Below, in pieces: positions 1-10,800 of a DNA stretch of 26,348 nt; position 1 is the stretch's first letter; each line of letters opens with the position of its first letter. The stretch covers positions 24,705-51,052 of the forward strand of contig DDSG01000095.1 of NCBI GenBank assembly GCA_002343325.1, written 5' to 3'. Origin of the DNA: Phycisphaerales bacterium UBA2396. GTDB lineage: Bacteria; Planctomycetota; Phycisphaerae; Phycisphaerales; UBA1924. A model generated the notes under the pieces. The model made no database searches. It saw only the letters and a list, made by a program, of their open reading frames with translations, and had not been told where the DNA came from. The position numbers and the translations under genes were made by a program.

Positions 1-2
1 GA

Positions 3-1514
3 CCCCCGAGCCTCGCGCACGCGAGGCTCGCCGCTCACCTCGCGACCGCCGACGCCGTGCGAGACACCCTGGTCGCGATCGACGCTCCTGATCCCGCCTT
101 GTGGCGAGCCGCTCCCGGCCGCTACGCCGCCCTTGATCAACGTTGGTCCCAGGCCGCGGATTTGTGGATCGAGGAGGTGACCGCCTCGGATGCTGCTCCG
201 GGCTCTATTGGCGTTGTGGAGCGGGTCCGCCAGTGCGCGATCGCCTCCGCGGCGAACGCCGATCTCGCTCGGCTTCGGTCCCAGATCGATGGAGCGGGCG
301 GGATCGACGTGCTCTTATCTCTCTGGAAGAGCGACGCCGCAGCCCCGGCAATCCCCTTCGAATCCCGCGAGGAGTTGGCACTGTCCTCCTCGGCCCGGGC
401 GGCGCTGGTGGTTCTTTCTCGGCTCGAGCCCGCCCGTCGTCCCTCCGATCTGCTCGCCTGGGCGAGAGATGCCGCCGAGTCGATCACGAACGGTTCACCT
501 TGCTTTGAGCAGGAAGTTCCGCCATGGCGCGACTGGGAGCAGTTCCGTCAGAGCTGGGCGCGCCTGCGAGTCGTGCCCTCTGCAGTCAATGTGATGCTCG
601 CGCAGCGTCTGACCACGCGCGCCGAGGAGGCCGAGCTGCTCGCTCGTGTGCTCGATGACCCGTGGCTCAGCGCGTGGGCGGCCGAGTGCCGTGAGCGTGC
701 CGCCGTTGCCCGGGCGGCCGCGGAGCCCGGCTCCACGGGTGCGATTCTGCTCACGACCTTTACGGACCGACTCGCGCAGCTCGCGTCCCTGCCCGCCGAG
801 GAAGCCCGCAGGCAGATGCTTGACTGGGCCGCCGTACACACCTTCGACGCCGAGTATGCCGCACCCTTCGATCCAAGTGTTCCCGACTACTGGCGCTCTC
901 TGGCAAGGTCGTGTCTTGGTGCGCTCGCGGACGGCTCGACAGCACCGGGCCCCGACGTGACCGCGCTCAGAGCCTCGCTCGGCCCCCCCTTGCTTCCCTC
1001 GGGCGTGCGCGTCGATCGAGCCTCTCTCCCCGAGATCAAGGCCCGCATCGAGCGTCTCGCTCTTCCCGATGCGGGCGCGTCAACGCGTGTCGCCCCGCTC
1101 GCCGGGCCGCTCGCTCGTCTTGCGGCGAACACCCCGCTCGGCGACCAGGCATGGATGCTCGATGATGCCCGCGCCGTCGCCGTTGCTCTGAGCCGATCTC
1201 CCTTCGCCACGATCGAACCGATCGCGGTCAGGGAAGGGCCGATGTCGGTCAGGGTGCGTGTGTCGCCCCCCGTGATCACCGATCACACCGCTCGGCCTCG
1301 CATCGAACTGACCGACGCGGGTGTCGTCATCGATCGTCTCGAACTTCCGCCGATCTTCGAACTGATCGGTGGTCGTCGAGCGCTGTCTCACGCGCCAAAT
1401 GCCGGCTTCGCGAGGTCCTTCACGCTCGCAGCCCGCTTGCCCACTGATGGCCGCACGGTGCTTCTCCGAGTGGTGCTGTCCGACGATTGGCCGCTCCGCG
1501 GAGGTGCTCCGTGA
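3..1514 (+). CDS. Unrecognised protein, 5'-truncated at window edge
   Basis: The reading frame is open to the left edge, so the true start lies outside the window; 503 codons are visible. The first in-frame start-like codon is a GTG at 57, but the codons before it (3-56) also read as ordinary protein, so the gene probably begins upstream. The visible part is largely helical and rich in Ala, Arg, Leu and Trp, followed from about position 1200 by a more beta-like Val/Arg-rich stretch ending WPLRGGAP. I see no signal peptide, membrane helix or catalytic motif. Its stop (TGA 1512-1514) overlaps the GTG start of the TagF-like gene, so the two are translationally coupled and likely act together. 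A type VI secretion or related envelope role is possible from position only. I do not recognise the family. Confidence 0.7.
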   Translation, partial: PPSLAHARLAAHLATADAVRDTLVAIDAPDPALWRAAPGRYAALDQRWSQAADLWIEEVTASDAAPGSIGVVERVRQCAIASAANADLARLRSQIDGAGGIDVLLSLWKSDAAAPAIPFESREELALSSSARAALVVLSRLEPARRPSDLLAWARDAAESITNGSPCFEQEVPPWRDWEQFRQSWARLRVVPSAVNVMLAQRLTTRAEEAELLARVLDDPWLSAWAAECRERAAVARAAAEPGSTGAILLTTFTDRLAQLASLPAEEARRQMLDWAAVHTFDAEYAAPFDPSVPDYWRSLARSCLGALADGSTAPGPDVTALRASLGPPLLPSGVRVDRASLPEIKARIERLALPDAGASTRVAPLAGPLARLAANTPLGDQAWMLDDARAVAVALSRSPFATIEPIAVREGPMSVRVRVSPPVITDHTARPRIELTDAGVVIDRLELPPIFELIGGRRALSHAPNAGFARSFTLAARLPTDGRTVLLRVVLSDDWPLRGGAP

Positions 1515-2521
1515 TCCCCGAATGGCTGCGTCACATCGTTCCTCGCACCGACCGCCAGCCCAACGCCAGCGGGCCCTGCATCGTTGCCTTTGGCAAGCAC
1601 CCGGCGTGGGACGATCATCTCGCCGAAGAGGGGCATTGGACACCCGGCCTGCGCGATCTCAAGGACTGGCTCTATGTTCGCGGCATCGCGGGGTGCATCG
1701 ATCGTGGGCTCTGGGATCCGCACACGCTCGGCGTCTCGCCCACACCGTTCAACCACATTCTCGTCTGGCAGAGAACTGCCGACTCCATCGCCGCCATCGT
1801 CTGGGCGAGCGCCGACGCCAAAGGGCGAAATCGTTATCCCATGGTCGTGGCCGCCTCCGTTCCTCGATACGCCGTGCAGGATCGGGAAGCTGCTCAATGC
1901 CCGCATGCACACGAGGACATGCTCGACGCAGCGCTCCGGCATCTGGCGGGGCTGCGAGAGAGCTGCCTTGGGCTTGGCGAGCCCCCAGCCGTGATGCTCG
2001 CCGTGCGGAACGCCTCTCTGGAACTCGCAAGCCGGCTCGCCCAATCACCTCGCAAAGCCCTCCCGGTTGTGCAGCGCTCGATCGAGTCGATCAGGCTTTC
2101 GCAGATTGCGCAAGGGCTCCCACCGCACAGTCACGACACGCTCCGCGCCATCGCCATCCACGCGGCCCGCGGACTTTCACGCCTCTCTCAGGTGGAAGGC
2201 CTGCCGGAATCCCACTCCGCCTTCCATCTTCGCGTCCCCCTCTTGAGTCACGCCGCTCTCGGTGAAAGTGGACGAGCATGGGTGTCGGTCCTGGGCGGCC
2301 TGCTGGCCGACGTCGATCCGCAAGGGGACAGACTCTCTATCGAGGCACCGGACGAAGGGGTGGTCGATCTGGTCTTTGGCTCCCCTCGCCCCGAGCACGC
2401 CGCTCTGCTCGGCATGCCCCGGCTCGTCGAGCCCACGGCGGACACGATTCCCGTGGGCGAGGTCGACGAACAGACCCAGCTCGCGGTGCGCGGACTCCTT
2501 CAACAGACCCGCCCGGCTTGA
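1511..2521 (+). CDS. TagF-like type VI secretion accessory protein (probable)
   Basis: A 336-residue cytoplasmic protein. I chose the GTG at 1511 because GGAGG (1500-1504) lies six bases upstream and the codon overlaps the previous stop; an in-frame TTG at 1487 has no such support. Residues 25-41 read VAFGKHPAWDDHLAEEG, resembling the FGKLPxxGDFxxxG opening of TagF (DUF2094). Residues 102-111 (DAKGRNRYPM) resemble the D-x-x-GR-x-(F/Y)P segment of the same family, and a Trp-rich stretch lies between, as in TagF. In Pseudomonas, TagF represses type VI secretion after translation. The second half is unplaced. No core type VI gene is visible, but the gene to the left is cut. The family call rests on short motifs and divergent sequence, so it is moderate at best. 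The coding region itself is secure. Confidence 0.6.
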   Translation: MIPEWLRHIVPRTDRQPNASGPCIVAFGKHPAWDDHLAEEGHWTPGLRDLKDWLYVRGIAGCIDRGLWDPHTLGVSPTPFNHILVWQRTADSIAAIVWASADAKGRNRYPMVVAASVPRYAVQDREAAQCPHAHEDMLDAALRHLAGLRESCLGLGEPPAVMLAVRNASLELASRLAQSPRKALPVVQRSIESIRLSQIAQGLPPHSHDTLRAIAIHAARGLSRLSQVEGLPESHSAFHLRVPLLSHAALGESGRAWVSVLGGLLADVDPQGDRLSIEAPDEGVVDLVFGSPRPEHAALLGMPRLVEPTADTIPVGEVDEQTQLAVRGLLQQTRPA

Positions 2522-2550
2522 CAACCCCCTTCCGCGACCGATAGCCTGCA

Positions 2551-2593
2551 CCCCACCCCCGGCCCACGGGGGCGTGGCGGCATGCTGTTTTTT
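2551..2593 (+). terminator. Possible terminator after the TagF-like gene
   Basis: A C-rich arm near 2551-2560 can pair imperfectly (five G-C pairs plus a bulged CCA/TGG base) with GGGGGCGTGG near 2568-2577. Six T residues follow at 2588-2593, about ten bases further on. The distance from stem to T-run is longer than usual, so this is only a candidate end for the upstream two-gene unit. Confidence 0.25.
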
Positions 2594-2692
2594 CGTGTGC
2601 TGAACACAGTTCGTTCGTTCATTTCCCCCAGACTTGTGCCGCACCGGGATCGCGTGATGCGGCTTAAGTCAAGCGCAGCCAAGGACTTGCAG

Positions 2693-4666
2693 ATGATCAA
2701 GACCAGGCCCTTCGCCCCTCGGACCCACGGCCTCTCCCGCGCCGCGTGGCTCGTCGCCCTCGGCGGCATGGCCCTCGCATGCTCCCCAGCCTTCGCGCTG
2801 AATGAGGCTCCGGCACAGCCCGTCAACCCCGGGTACCCCGCTCCCGACCCCGCAAAGGACGGCGACGGCACCTACCCCGTGTCCCGCTTCCTCCTTGAAT
2901 ACGAGTACAACAACCCCGACCACCCCGACCTCAAAGAGCTCTTCGCCCTGCCGGTTTCGGTCGGCGTCCTCTCCGACGGCGGGTTCACCTACCCGCGCGA
3001 GGGCGTGCCCACCGCCATCATCCGCGTCGGTGACTTCTTCGGGGACACCGGGCAGAACTTCTACCCCGGCGCCATCAAGGCGGTCAACGAAGCCATCGCC
3101 AAGGAACTCGTCGAAGGCCGCAAGCTCATCGGCGTGACGGTGATCTTCCATCCCGACGACATCGACTGGGAGACCGGCGCGGACCGTCGCGACGGACGCA
3201 AGGGTCTGCGGCTGAAGGTCTTCACCGCCGCCATCACCGACCAGAAGGCCAAGAACATGAGCGCGGGGGCCGATCCCGAGGACGAAGAGTCCCTCGATCG
3301 CCTCGACCGCATTCGCATCAGGTCCCCCCTCAATGTGGGAAACTTGGTGCGTCGTGACGTGCTGGACGACTACGTGTTGCGGCTGAACCGGCACCCGGGC
3401 CGTCGGGTGAACGTCGCGGTGGTGCCGAACGCTGACCAACCCGGCCAGGTCGAAGTTCAGTACCTTGTTTCGGAGGTCAAGCCGTGGTCGTTGTACGCCC
3501 AGATCGCGAACATCGGCACGAAGACGACGGGCGACTGGCGTGAGCGTCTGGGATTTGTCCACACGCAGCTCACCAACAGCGACGACGTCCTGCGGGTTGA
3601 TTTCCTGACGACCGAGTTCAGCGCAAACAACGCGCTGTTCGCCTCTTACGAGCGCCCGCTCTCGGACAACCTGTCTGGTCGCGTCTTCGGGAGCTGGTCG
3701 GAGTTTTCGGCCGACGCGGTGGGTATCGCTGGCGAGGAGTTCAAGGGACAGAACTGGTCGCTCGGCGGCGAAGTTTCTTTCGGTCTGTACCAGTCCGGGC
3801 CGCTCTTCCTGGACGGCGTGGTGGGCGGGCGGTTCGACCATGTGATGGTCGATAACACGTTTATCGCGCAGAAGGGCGAGGAAGACTTCTTCCTTCCGTA
3901 CGCGGGAGTCCGATTCGATCGCTCCACGGAAGCCATGAGCACCACCGGATCCATCCTTGTGGAGACGAGCCTTGCCGGCGCGACCAGCGTCAGCGAGGAC
4001 GAATTGACCAAGTTGGGGCGCATCTTCCCGGACAAGGACTGGACGGTTCTGAAGTACGAAGTGCAGCACTCGATGTATCTCGAGCCGCTGATGATGCCCA
4101 AGGCCTTCGTCGACCGCGACGCGTACGTGCGTGGGGCGACGCTGGCCCACGAGCTGTTCTTCTCGCTGCGTGGTCAGGAGGCGTTTGGCAAGCGTCTTGT
4201 TCCCACGTTCGAGGGTGTTGCGGGTGGCATGTACTCGGTTCGCGGCTATCCGGAGTCGGTGGCCGCCGGCGATACGACGATCGTGGGTACGGTGGAATAT
4301 CGATTCCACCTGCCGCGGGTGCTGCTGACGACCGATTCGGACGGGCGTCCGACGTACATGGACCCGTCGCAGACGACGGTGTTCGGCAAGCCGTTCCGTG
4401 TGGGCCCGGCCCAGGCGTTCGACCGGACGGACTGGGACGTGATCTTCAAGGGCTTCCTGGACGTTGGTCGGGCGAACCAGTCGGATCGTCAGGTGTTCGA
4501 GCGTGACCACACGCTGGTGGGCGCGGGCGTCGGTCTTGAGTTCCAGTTCCTGCAGAACGTGAACCTGCGGCTGGACTGGGGCTTTGCGTTGCAGGATGTT
4601 CGAGGAACGGAGGCGGTGGACGCGGGCGACAGCCGTGTTCACTTGTCGGCCACGTTCCTGTATTGA
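2693..4666 (+). CDS. TpsB/ShlB-type outer-membrane two-partner secretion transporter
   Basis: A 657-residue protein starting at ATG 2693, with AAGGA seven bases upstream. The frame extends back to 2582, but those extra codons look untranslated and would bury the signal peptide. Residues 1-34 form a signal peptide (basic start, hydrophobic core, ending SPAFA). Two POTRA-like segments follow (about residues 40-160 and 210-265); the second has the LNRHPGRRVNV and NIGTKTTGDWR signatures of the FhaC/ShlB family. The rest is an alternating beta-barrel pattern with the Omp85-superfamily lid-loop motif VRGYP at residues 516-520, and it ends in an aromatic residue (TFLY). Family members export a TpsA partner across the outer membrane, and such a gene follows directly, with the next start 134 bases after this stop. 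The N-terminal region before the first POTRA is longer than usual and rich in Pro and Asp. Confidence 0.88.
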   Translation: MIKTRPFAPRTHGLSRAAWLVALGGMALACSPAFALNEAPAQPVNPGYPAPDPAKDGDGTYPVSRFLLEYEYNNPDHPDLKELFALPVSVGVLSDGGFTYPREGVPTAIIRVGDFFGDTGQNFYPGAIKAVNEAIAKELVEGRKLIGVTVIFHPDDIDWETGADRRDGRKGLRLKVFTAAITDQKAKNMSAGADPEDEESLDRLDRIRIRSPLNVGNLVRRDVLDDYVLRLNRHPGRRVNVAVVPNADQPGQVEVQYLVSEVKPWSLYAQIANIGTKTTGDWRERLGFVHTQLTNSDDVLRVDFLTTEFSANNALFASYERPLSDNLSGRVFGSWSEFSADAVGIAGEEFKGQNWSLGGEVSFGLYQSGPLFLDGVVGGRFDHVMVDNTFIAQKGEEDFFLPYAGVRFDRSTEAMSTTGSILVETSLAGATSVSEDELTKLGRIFPDKDWTVLKYEVQHSMYLEPLMMPKAFVDRDAYVRGATLAHELFFSLRGQEAFGKRLVPTFEGVAGGMYSVRGYPESVAAGDTTIVGTVEYRFHLPRVLLTTDSDGRPTYMDPSQTTVFGKPFRVGPAQAFDRTDWDVIFKGFLDVGRANQSDRQVFERDHTLVGAGVGLEFQFLQNVNLRLDWGFALQDVRGTEAVDAGDSRVHLSATFLY

Positions 4667-4800
4667 TGGATGGAGCGGGAGGCGTTGCCGAACCGGAGAA
4701 CACCGGCGGCGAATCGGAAGAGTGGGCCGCCCGAGGGGCCCGGACAGACCAGTGCTGCCGACCGCGTCGAAATCGGACGTCGGCAGAAAAGGGGACAGGC

Positions 4801-7800
4801 ATGAAGCGCAACAGCACGAACGGCACGAACCTTGGTCGGGCGATGGCCCGGGTGATTTCCGGGACCAGGACCCTGGCCTCGGCGGCGGGGTTGGCCAAGG
4901 GCATGAGCCGGACGACGGGCGCGGCGGTTCTTGCGGCGGCGATGGCCGCGGCGATGTCGACCGCGGTGATCGCGGGCCCCGAGGATTACCAGGTTGTCGT
5001 CGGCAACGTGACCTTCACGCGCCAGGGCAACATGTGGATCATCACGGCCTCGGACGGCGCGATCATCAACTACGCCTCGTTCGACATCCTGCCCTTTGAG
5101 ACGGTGCAGTTCATCCAGCCCTCGAACCTCTCGACGGTGCTCAACCGGATCAACAGTGCGGCCCCGACGCGGATCGACGGGACCCTGCTCGCCAACGGAA
5201 ACGTTTACTTCGTGAACCCCGCGGGCGTGATCTTCGGGAACAACGCGGTGGTCAATGTCGGTGGGCTGTTCGCGGCGGCGGGCAACATCTCCAACGAGGA
5301 CTTCCTCGCGGGTCGCAACAACTTCACGAACCTGCAGGGCGTCGTCCGCAACGAGGGCTCGATCCGCGCCGACCTGGTCGCGATGGTCGGCAAGCAGGTT
5401 CAGAACTACGGCACGATCGTGTCGCCCAACGGCACGGTCGTGATGGCGGCGGGCGAAGAGGTCTTCGTCGGCAAGGAAGGCTCGCAGGTCTTCACGCGGA
5501 TCCAGGGCCCGGCGGGCGGTGATGCGCAGAACGCCTCTGTCGAGAACAGCGGGACGATCGACGCGGGCCGCGGGCGGATCCTGATGGCCGCGGGCGACAC
5601 GGCGGGCATGGCGATCTTCAACGCCGGGCGGATGCGTGCCCGGCAGGTCGATGTGGAAGGCCGCGGGACCGGCGAGGTGCGGATCGCCGGCGAGATCGAC
5701 GCGACGAACGACAACGGTACGGGCGGACGGGTCCACATTACGGGCGAGCGCGTCGGCGTCTTTGGCGCGACGATCGACGCCTCGGGCTCGCACGGCGGCG
5801 GAGAGATCGCCATCGGCGGCGGGCCGGGCGGGGAAGGGACCGAACGCCGGGCTGATTATGTCTACGTCGATCAGCACTCGACCATCAGCGCCGACGCGAC
5901 GACGGTGGGCAACGGCGGGCAGATCACCTTCTGGGGCACGCAGGCGGCCCGCGTGGGCGGGCAGATCTTCGCCCGCGGCGGTGTGCAGGGCGGCGACGGC
6001 GGCTTCATCGAAACCTCGGGCGGGTATATCTCGCTGGGCAACGTTCCCAACATGGGCGCACGGCACGCCAGCGGCCGCGGCGGCCTGTGGATGATCGACC
6101 CGTACAACATTCGGATCGTCGCCGGCGGCGCGACGGGCGATTTCGGCGACGCCAACAACCCTTACGACAACCCGGGCGTCAACGATTCGCAGCTTGGCGT
6201 CAACGCGATCATCACCGCGCTGGGCCTGGGCGACGTGGTCATCCAGACGGGCAACCTGGCCGACGGCGGGCTGCAGCCCGGCAATATCACCTTCGAGACG
6301 TCGCTTTCCTACTCCGGCGCGGCCCGGACGTTGACGCTCAACGCCCACAACGACATCACGTTCTCACCCGGCGTCACGGTGACGGGCTCGGGCGGCGGGC
6401 TCAGCCTCGTGCTCAACGCAGACCTGGACAACAACGGGTCGGGCAACGTCGACATCGGCAACGCGAGCTTCCTGCTGGGCAACGGCTCGTTCTCCGTCAC
6501 GTCCAACGTCGAGAACTTCACGTCCTCCGCGGGTGGCGTGATCCTCGCGAACGGCAACATGTCGCTGGCGAACACGGGAACGACCACGCTCGCCTCGCTC
6601 GTCGTGCTGTCGGGCGGATCCCTCTCCATCGCCGGAACGGACGTCACCATCAGCGGTGATGTCTCGACCTCGGGCGGTTCGATCGGCATCAACAACTCGG
6701 GCACGTCGACGATCTCCGGGTCGCTCGCGACGGGCGCGGGCAACATCACGATCGCGTCGGCGGGGGGAATCACGACCTCCGGCTCGCTTTCCGGCAACAC
6801 GCTGAGCCTTTCTTCGGCGGCGGACGTCACGATCGGTCGGAACGTGACGGCGACGGGCACGCTCTCGATCACCGCGGGTTCCGATGGAACGGGCGATCTG
6901 ACGATCGGAACGTCGCAGACGGTCACGCTGTCCGGGCTGAACGTCGCGCTGCTGGCGGGCGTGGGCGGCGGCGGCAACATCACCTTCTCGCAGGCGACAA
7001 ACTTCGCGGGCGGTCCGGTCACCATGTCGGCGGGAACGGGAACGATCGCGGTCAACGCGGCGGTTTCCTTCGGGGCCAACAACGCTTCGTTCATCGCTGA
7101 CGAGATTGATCTTGCGGCGAACGTCTCGGGCACGGGCACGCTCACGCTCCGCACGGCGACCAACGCCAACAGCATCGAGCTGGGCGGGGCGGGCGGCACG
7201 GGCGCTCTTGACCTGACGGCCGCGGAGCTTGCGTTCCTGCAGGACGGCTTCTCGGGGATCACTATCGGCGCCTCGGGCATGACCGGGACGATCACCGTCG
7301 CGGGCGCCTCGGCGTTCAACGACAACCTGACGCTCCGCACGGCGGCGGGCGGCTCGACCTCCCTGGCCGCGGATCTCTCGTCCACGGGCACGGTCACCTT
7401 CAACTCCCGCGTGGACGTGGCGGCGGCGTCGATCGTCTCGGGCAGTGCCGTGACCTTCCTCAACACGGTCGACGGCGGGTCGGACCTGACCGTCACCTCG
7501 GCCGGGCTCGTCGACTTCCAGCAGGCGGTCGGCGGCTCGACGGCGCTGACCTCGCTGACGGTCAACGGAGGCGGCACGGCCCAGTTTGCGGCCAACGTCA
7601 CGACGACGGGCGCACAGACGTACGCCAACGCGGTCACGCTGGCGGGCAACATCACCTTCACGGGCAACACGATCGCGTTCAACTCGACGGTCGACGCGGA
7701 CGCGGCGGGCAATAACCGCGACCTGACGATCAACGACGCGGGCACGACGACCTTCGGCGGGGCTGTGGGCGCGACGCAGGCGATCAACACGCTGACCACC

Positions 7801-10800
7801 GACGCGGCGGGCACGACGGCGATCGCCGCGGACATCACGACCCAGGGCGACCAGACGTTCAACGACGCGGTGGTGCTCAACGCCGACACCACGCTGACCG
7901 GCGTGAACATCACGTTCGCCTCGACGGTCGACGCGGACCTGGCGGCGAACAACCGCGCTCTGACGGTCAACGCCTCGGGCGTCACGACCTTCACGGGCGC
8001 GGTGGGAGCGACGCAGGAGCTCGGGTCACTCACGACCGACGCGGCCGGCTCGACAGTCGTGACGGCGAACGTCTCGACGACGGGCAACCAGACCTTTAAC
8101 GACGCGCTGACGCTCGCGGGCGATGTGACCTTCGCCTCCTCGGGCGGCGGGAACATCACGTTCGACAGCACGGTCGATTCGGACGGCACACAGCGTTCGA
8201 TGACCGTGAACACCTCCGGCGATACGACGTTCAACGACATCGTCGGCGGGACGAGCGTGCTCGCGAATCTCACGACCGATGCGGGCGGCACGACGTTCAT
8301 CAACGGCGGCGTGGTTCGCACGTCCAACACGCAGTCGTACGGCGACGCGGTGACCTTCGGGGCCGACACGACCCTCGCGGCCGAGGATCTTGACTTCGCG
8401 GGCAACGTCTCGGGCACCGGGTTCTCGCTCACCATCACCACGTTCGGCGGCGCGACGGGGATCGAACTGGGTGGCGCGGGTGGGACGGCGAACCTGGACC
8501 TGACGGCGGCCGAGCTGGCGCTCTTCCAGGACGGGTTCTCGATGATCACTTTCGGTGACTCGTCGTACATCGGCACGATCACGGTCGCCTCGAACCTCAG
8601 CTTCCTTGATGCGCTGACCTTCGCCGTCGACGGGGCGGGCGGCGGCCTGATCGCTCTGGCCGGGAACCTGTCGGTGACGGATGCCACCAACGCCGCGACG
8701 ATCAACTTCGGCGGGCCGGTCCGGCTCGACGCGGACGTCACCGTCGCTTCGGCGGGCACGGGCGCGAACGGCGACATCACCTTCAGCGATACGGTCGAGG
8801 CGGACGCGGCGGGCAACAACCGTGCCCTCACGGTCAACACCGCCGGGACCACGACCTTCGCCTCGACGGTCGGCGCGACACAGTCGCTCGGCTCGCTCAC
8901 GACCGACACGGGCGGCTCGACTGTGCTGACGGGCAACGTGACGACGTCCGGGACGCAGGCGTACGGCGACGACGTTGTACTCGCGGCCGACGTGAACCTG
9001 ACGGGCAACGGGATCTCCTTCGCGGCGAACCTCGACGGCGACACGGCCGACACCCGCAGCCTCACGATCACCGATGCGGGCGCGACTTCGTTTGGCACGG
9101 GCGTGGGCGCGACCGCGAGGCTCAACAACCTCACGGTGACCGGCGGCGGCACGGTGACCATCGGCACGAACATCAGCACTGCCGGCAACCAGACGTATGA
9201 CAACGCTGTGCTGATCGATGGCGACCGGACCCTCACCGGCGTCGACGTGACGTTCAACAGCACGCTCGACGCGAACACGGCCGGCGACGACCTGACCATC
9301 AACGCGTCGGGCGTGACGACGTTCCAGACGGTCGGCGGGACGACCCAACTCGGCAACCTGACGACCGACAGCGCGGGCACGGTCGTGTTCAACGGCAACG
9401 TCAGCACGCTCGGCCGCCAGCAGTACGGCGACGCGGCGACCTTCAACACCGCGGCCACGCTCACCGCCTCGGACTTCCTCTTCGGTTCGACCCTCGACAC
9501 GAACGGCACGGCTCACGACCTGACGCTCAACGCGACGGGCACGCCCACCATCAACAACCCGCTCTTCCGTTTCGCCAATTCCATCGGCGCGACCAACGCC
9601 TTCGGCGACATTAACATCGGCGCTGCTCTCGGCTCGGTGGTGCCCTTCTCGACGATCATCTTCGCGACCGAGTTTGGGGCCAACGGTCTGCCTGTCGCGT
9701 CCAGCGTGAACCCCTTCCAGACCTTCTCGATCAACGGGAACAACGTCAACATCGGACAGTTCCACAAGGTCACCGCCCTGGGTTCGATCCTGATCAACGC
9801 GACGACCCAGGTCACCCTCGGGGATCTCAACGCCCTTCGCAACATCACGATCAACTCTCCGACGATCAACCTGCTCATGCGGGCGCCTTCCACCTACATC
9901 ACCGCTCTGGGGACCACCGCCCAGGACCTCGGCGTTGACTGGGTTGCCGGCGGATCGATCACCACCTCCGGCGCGATCACCGAAGTCGGCGCAGGCGGAA
10001 CGTTCACGATCGGTTTCGGCACGGGCGCCTTCGGCACGGTCAACGGCACCCCCGGCAAGAAGCTCTTCATCAACCTCACGTCCTTCCTCGATCTTGGCGC
10101 GGGCGGCAACGGGTCCGGCTTCGCACTCGCCCTCGACCTCTCGCCCCAGCAGACCATCTCGCAGCCTCCGATCGCCGGCCTCAACCCGAGGATCGAGATC
10201 GACGCGGTCTCGACCCCGACGCCGGTCGAGGGCGAGCTCGCCGAGTTCCTCCGGAACCTCGGCATCCCGCTGTCCGGCGAGCCGACCGTCGAGGATCAGC
10301 TCGATGCCCTGATCGGCCGCTCGCTCTACAACGACGTGGCGAACCCCAACCCCTACGCCGCCGACGACCGCTACCCCTCCGGGCCTTATCGCGTCTCGCG
10401 TGAGCGTCTGTCGCTTGAGGTCGTCCAGCCTGTGATCGACACCTACCGCGCGATCTTCATGAAGCAGGACGGACAGAACGACGACGGCTCGACGATCTGG
10501 TCCGACGATTCCGCCCGCGTGAAGAGCGATCTGGGCAAGGCCTGGAACAACTACAAGGCCGCCGCCACCAAGACGGACGGCCTGGGCTTCCGCCTCTTCC
10601 TCGAGAACGACCCGGGCAATCCTGAGTCCGCCGCCGCCCTGGACACGCTCAACGCTCTGCGGATGCTCTTCCAGCAGATCGATCAGATCGGCCTGTCCGA
10701 GTTCGAAACCCGTCGGCCCAAGTCGGTGATCATCGGCAAGGCCTTGCCCGACGAGATCGGTGCCGACGCCGCCGCCCGTGCCACGCTGATGGACGCCATC

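Noticed and set aside
2669..4642. Minus-strand open frame covering the whole tpsB-like gene
   Set aside because: It is a codon-bias shadow; the plus strand encodes a signal peptide, POTRA segments and the VRGYP barrel motif.
4666..4800. ATG at 4666 overlapping the tpsB stop (TGATG) as the tpsA start
   Set aside because: It would add 45 polar residues ahead of a good signal peptide, and ATG 4801 has GGGGA at proper spacing.
7504..9537. Regular ~235-base spacing considered as a CRISPR-like or satellite array
   Set aside because: Units are diverged, contiguous, in frame and translated as a beta-repeat protein; there are no short identical repeats with unique spacers.
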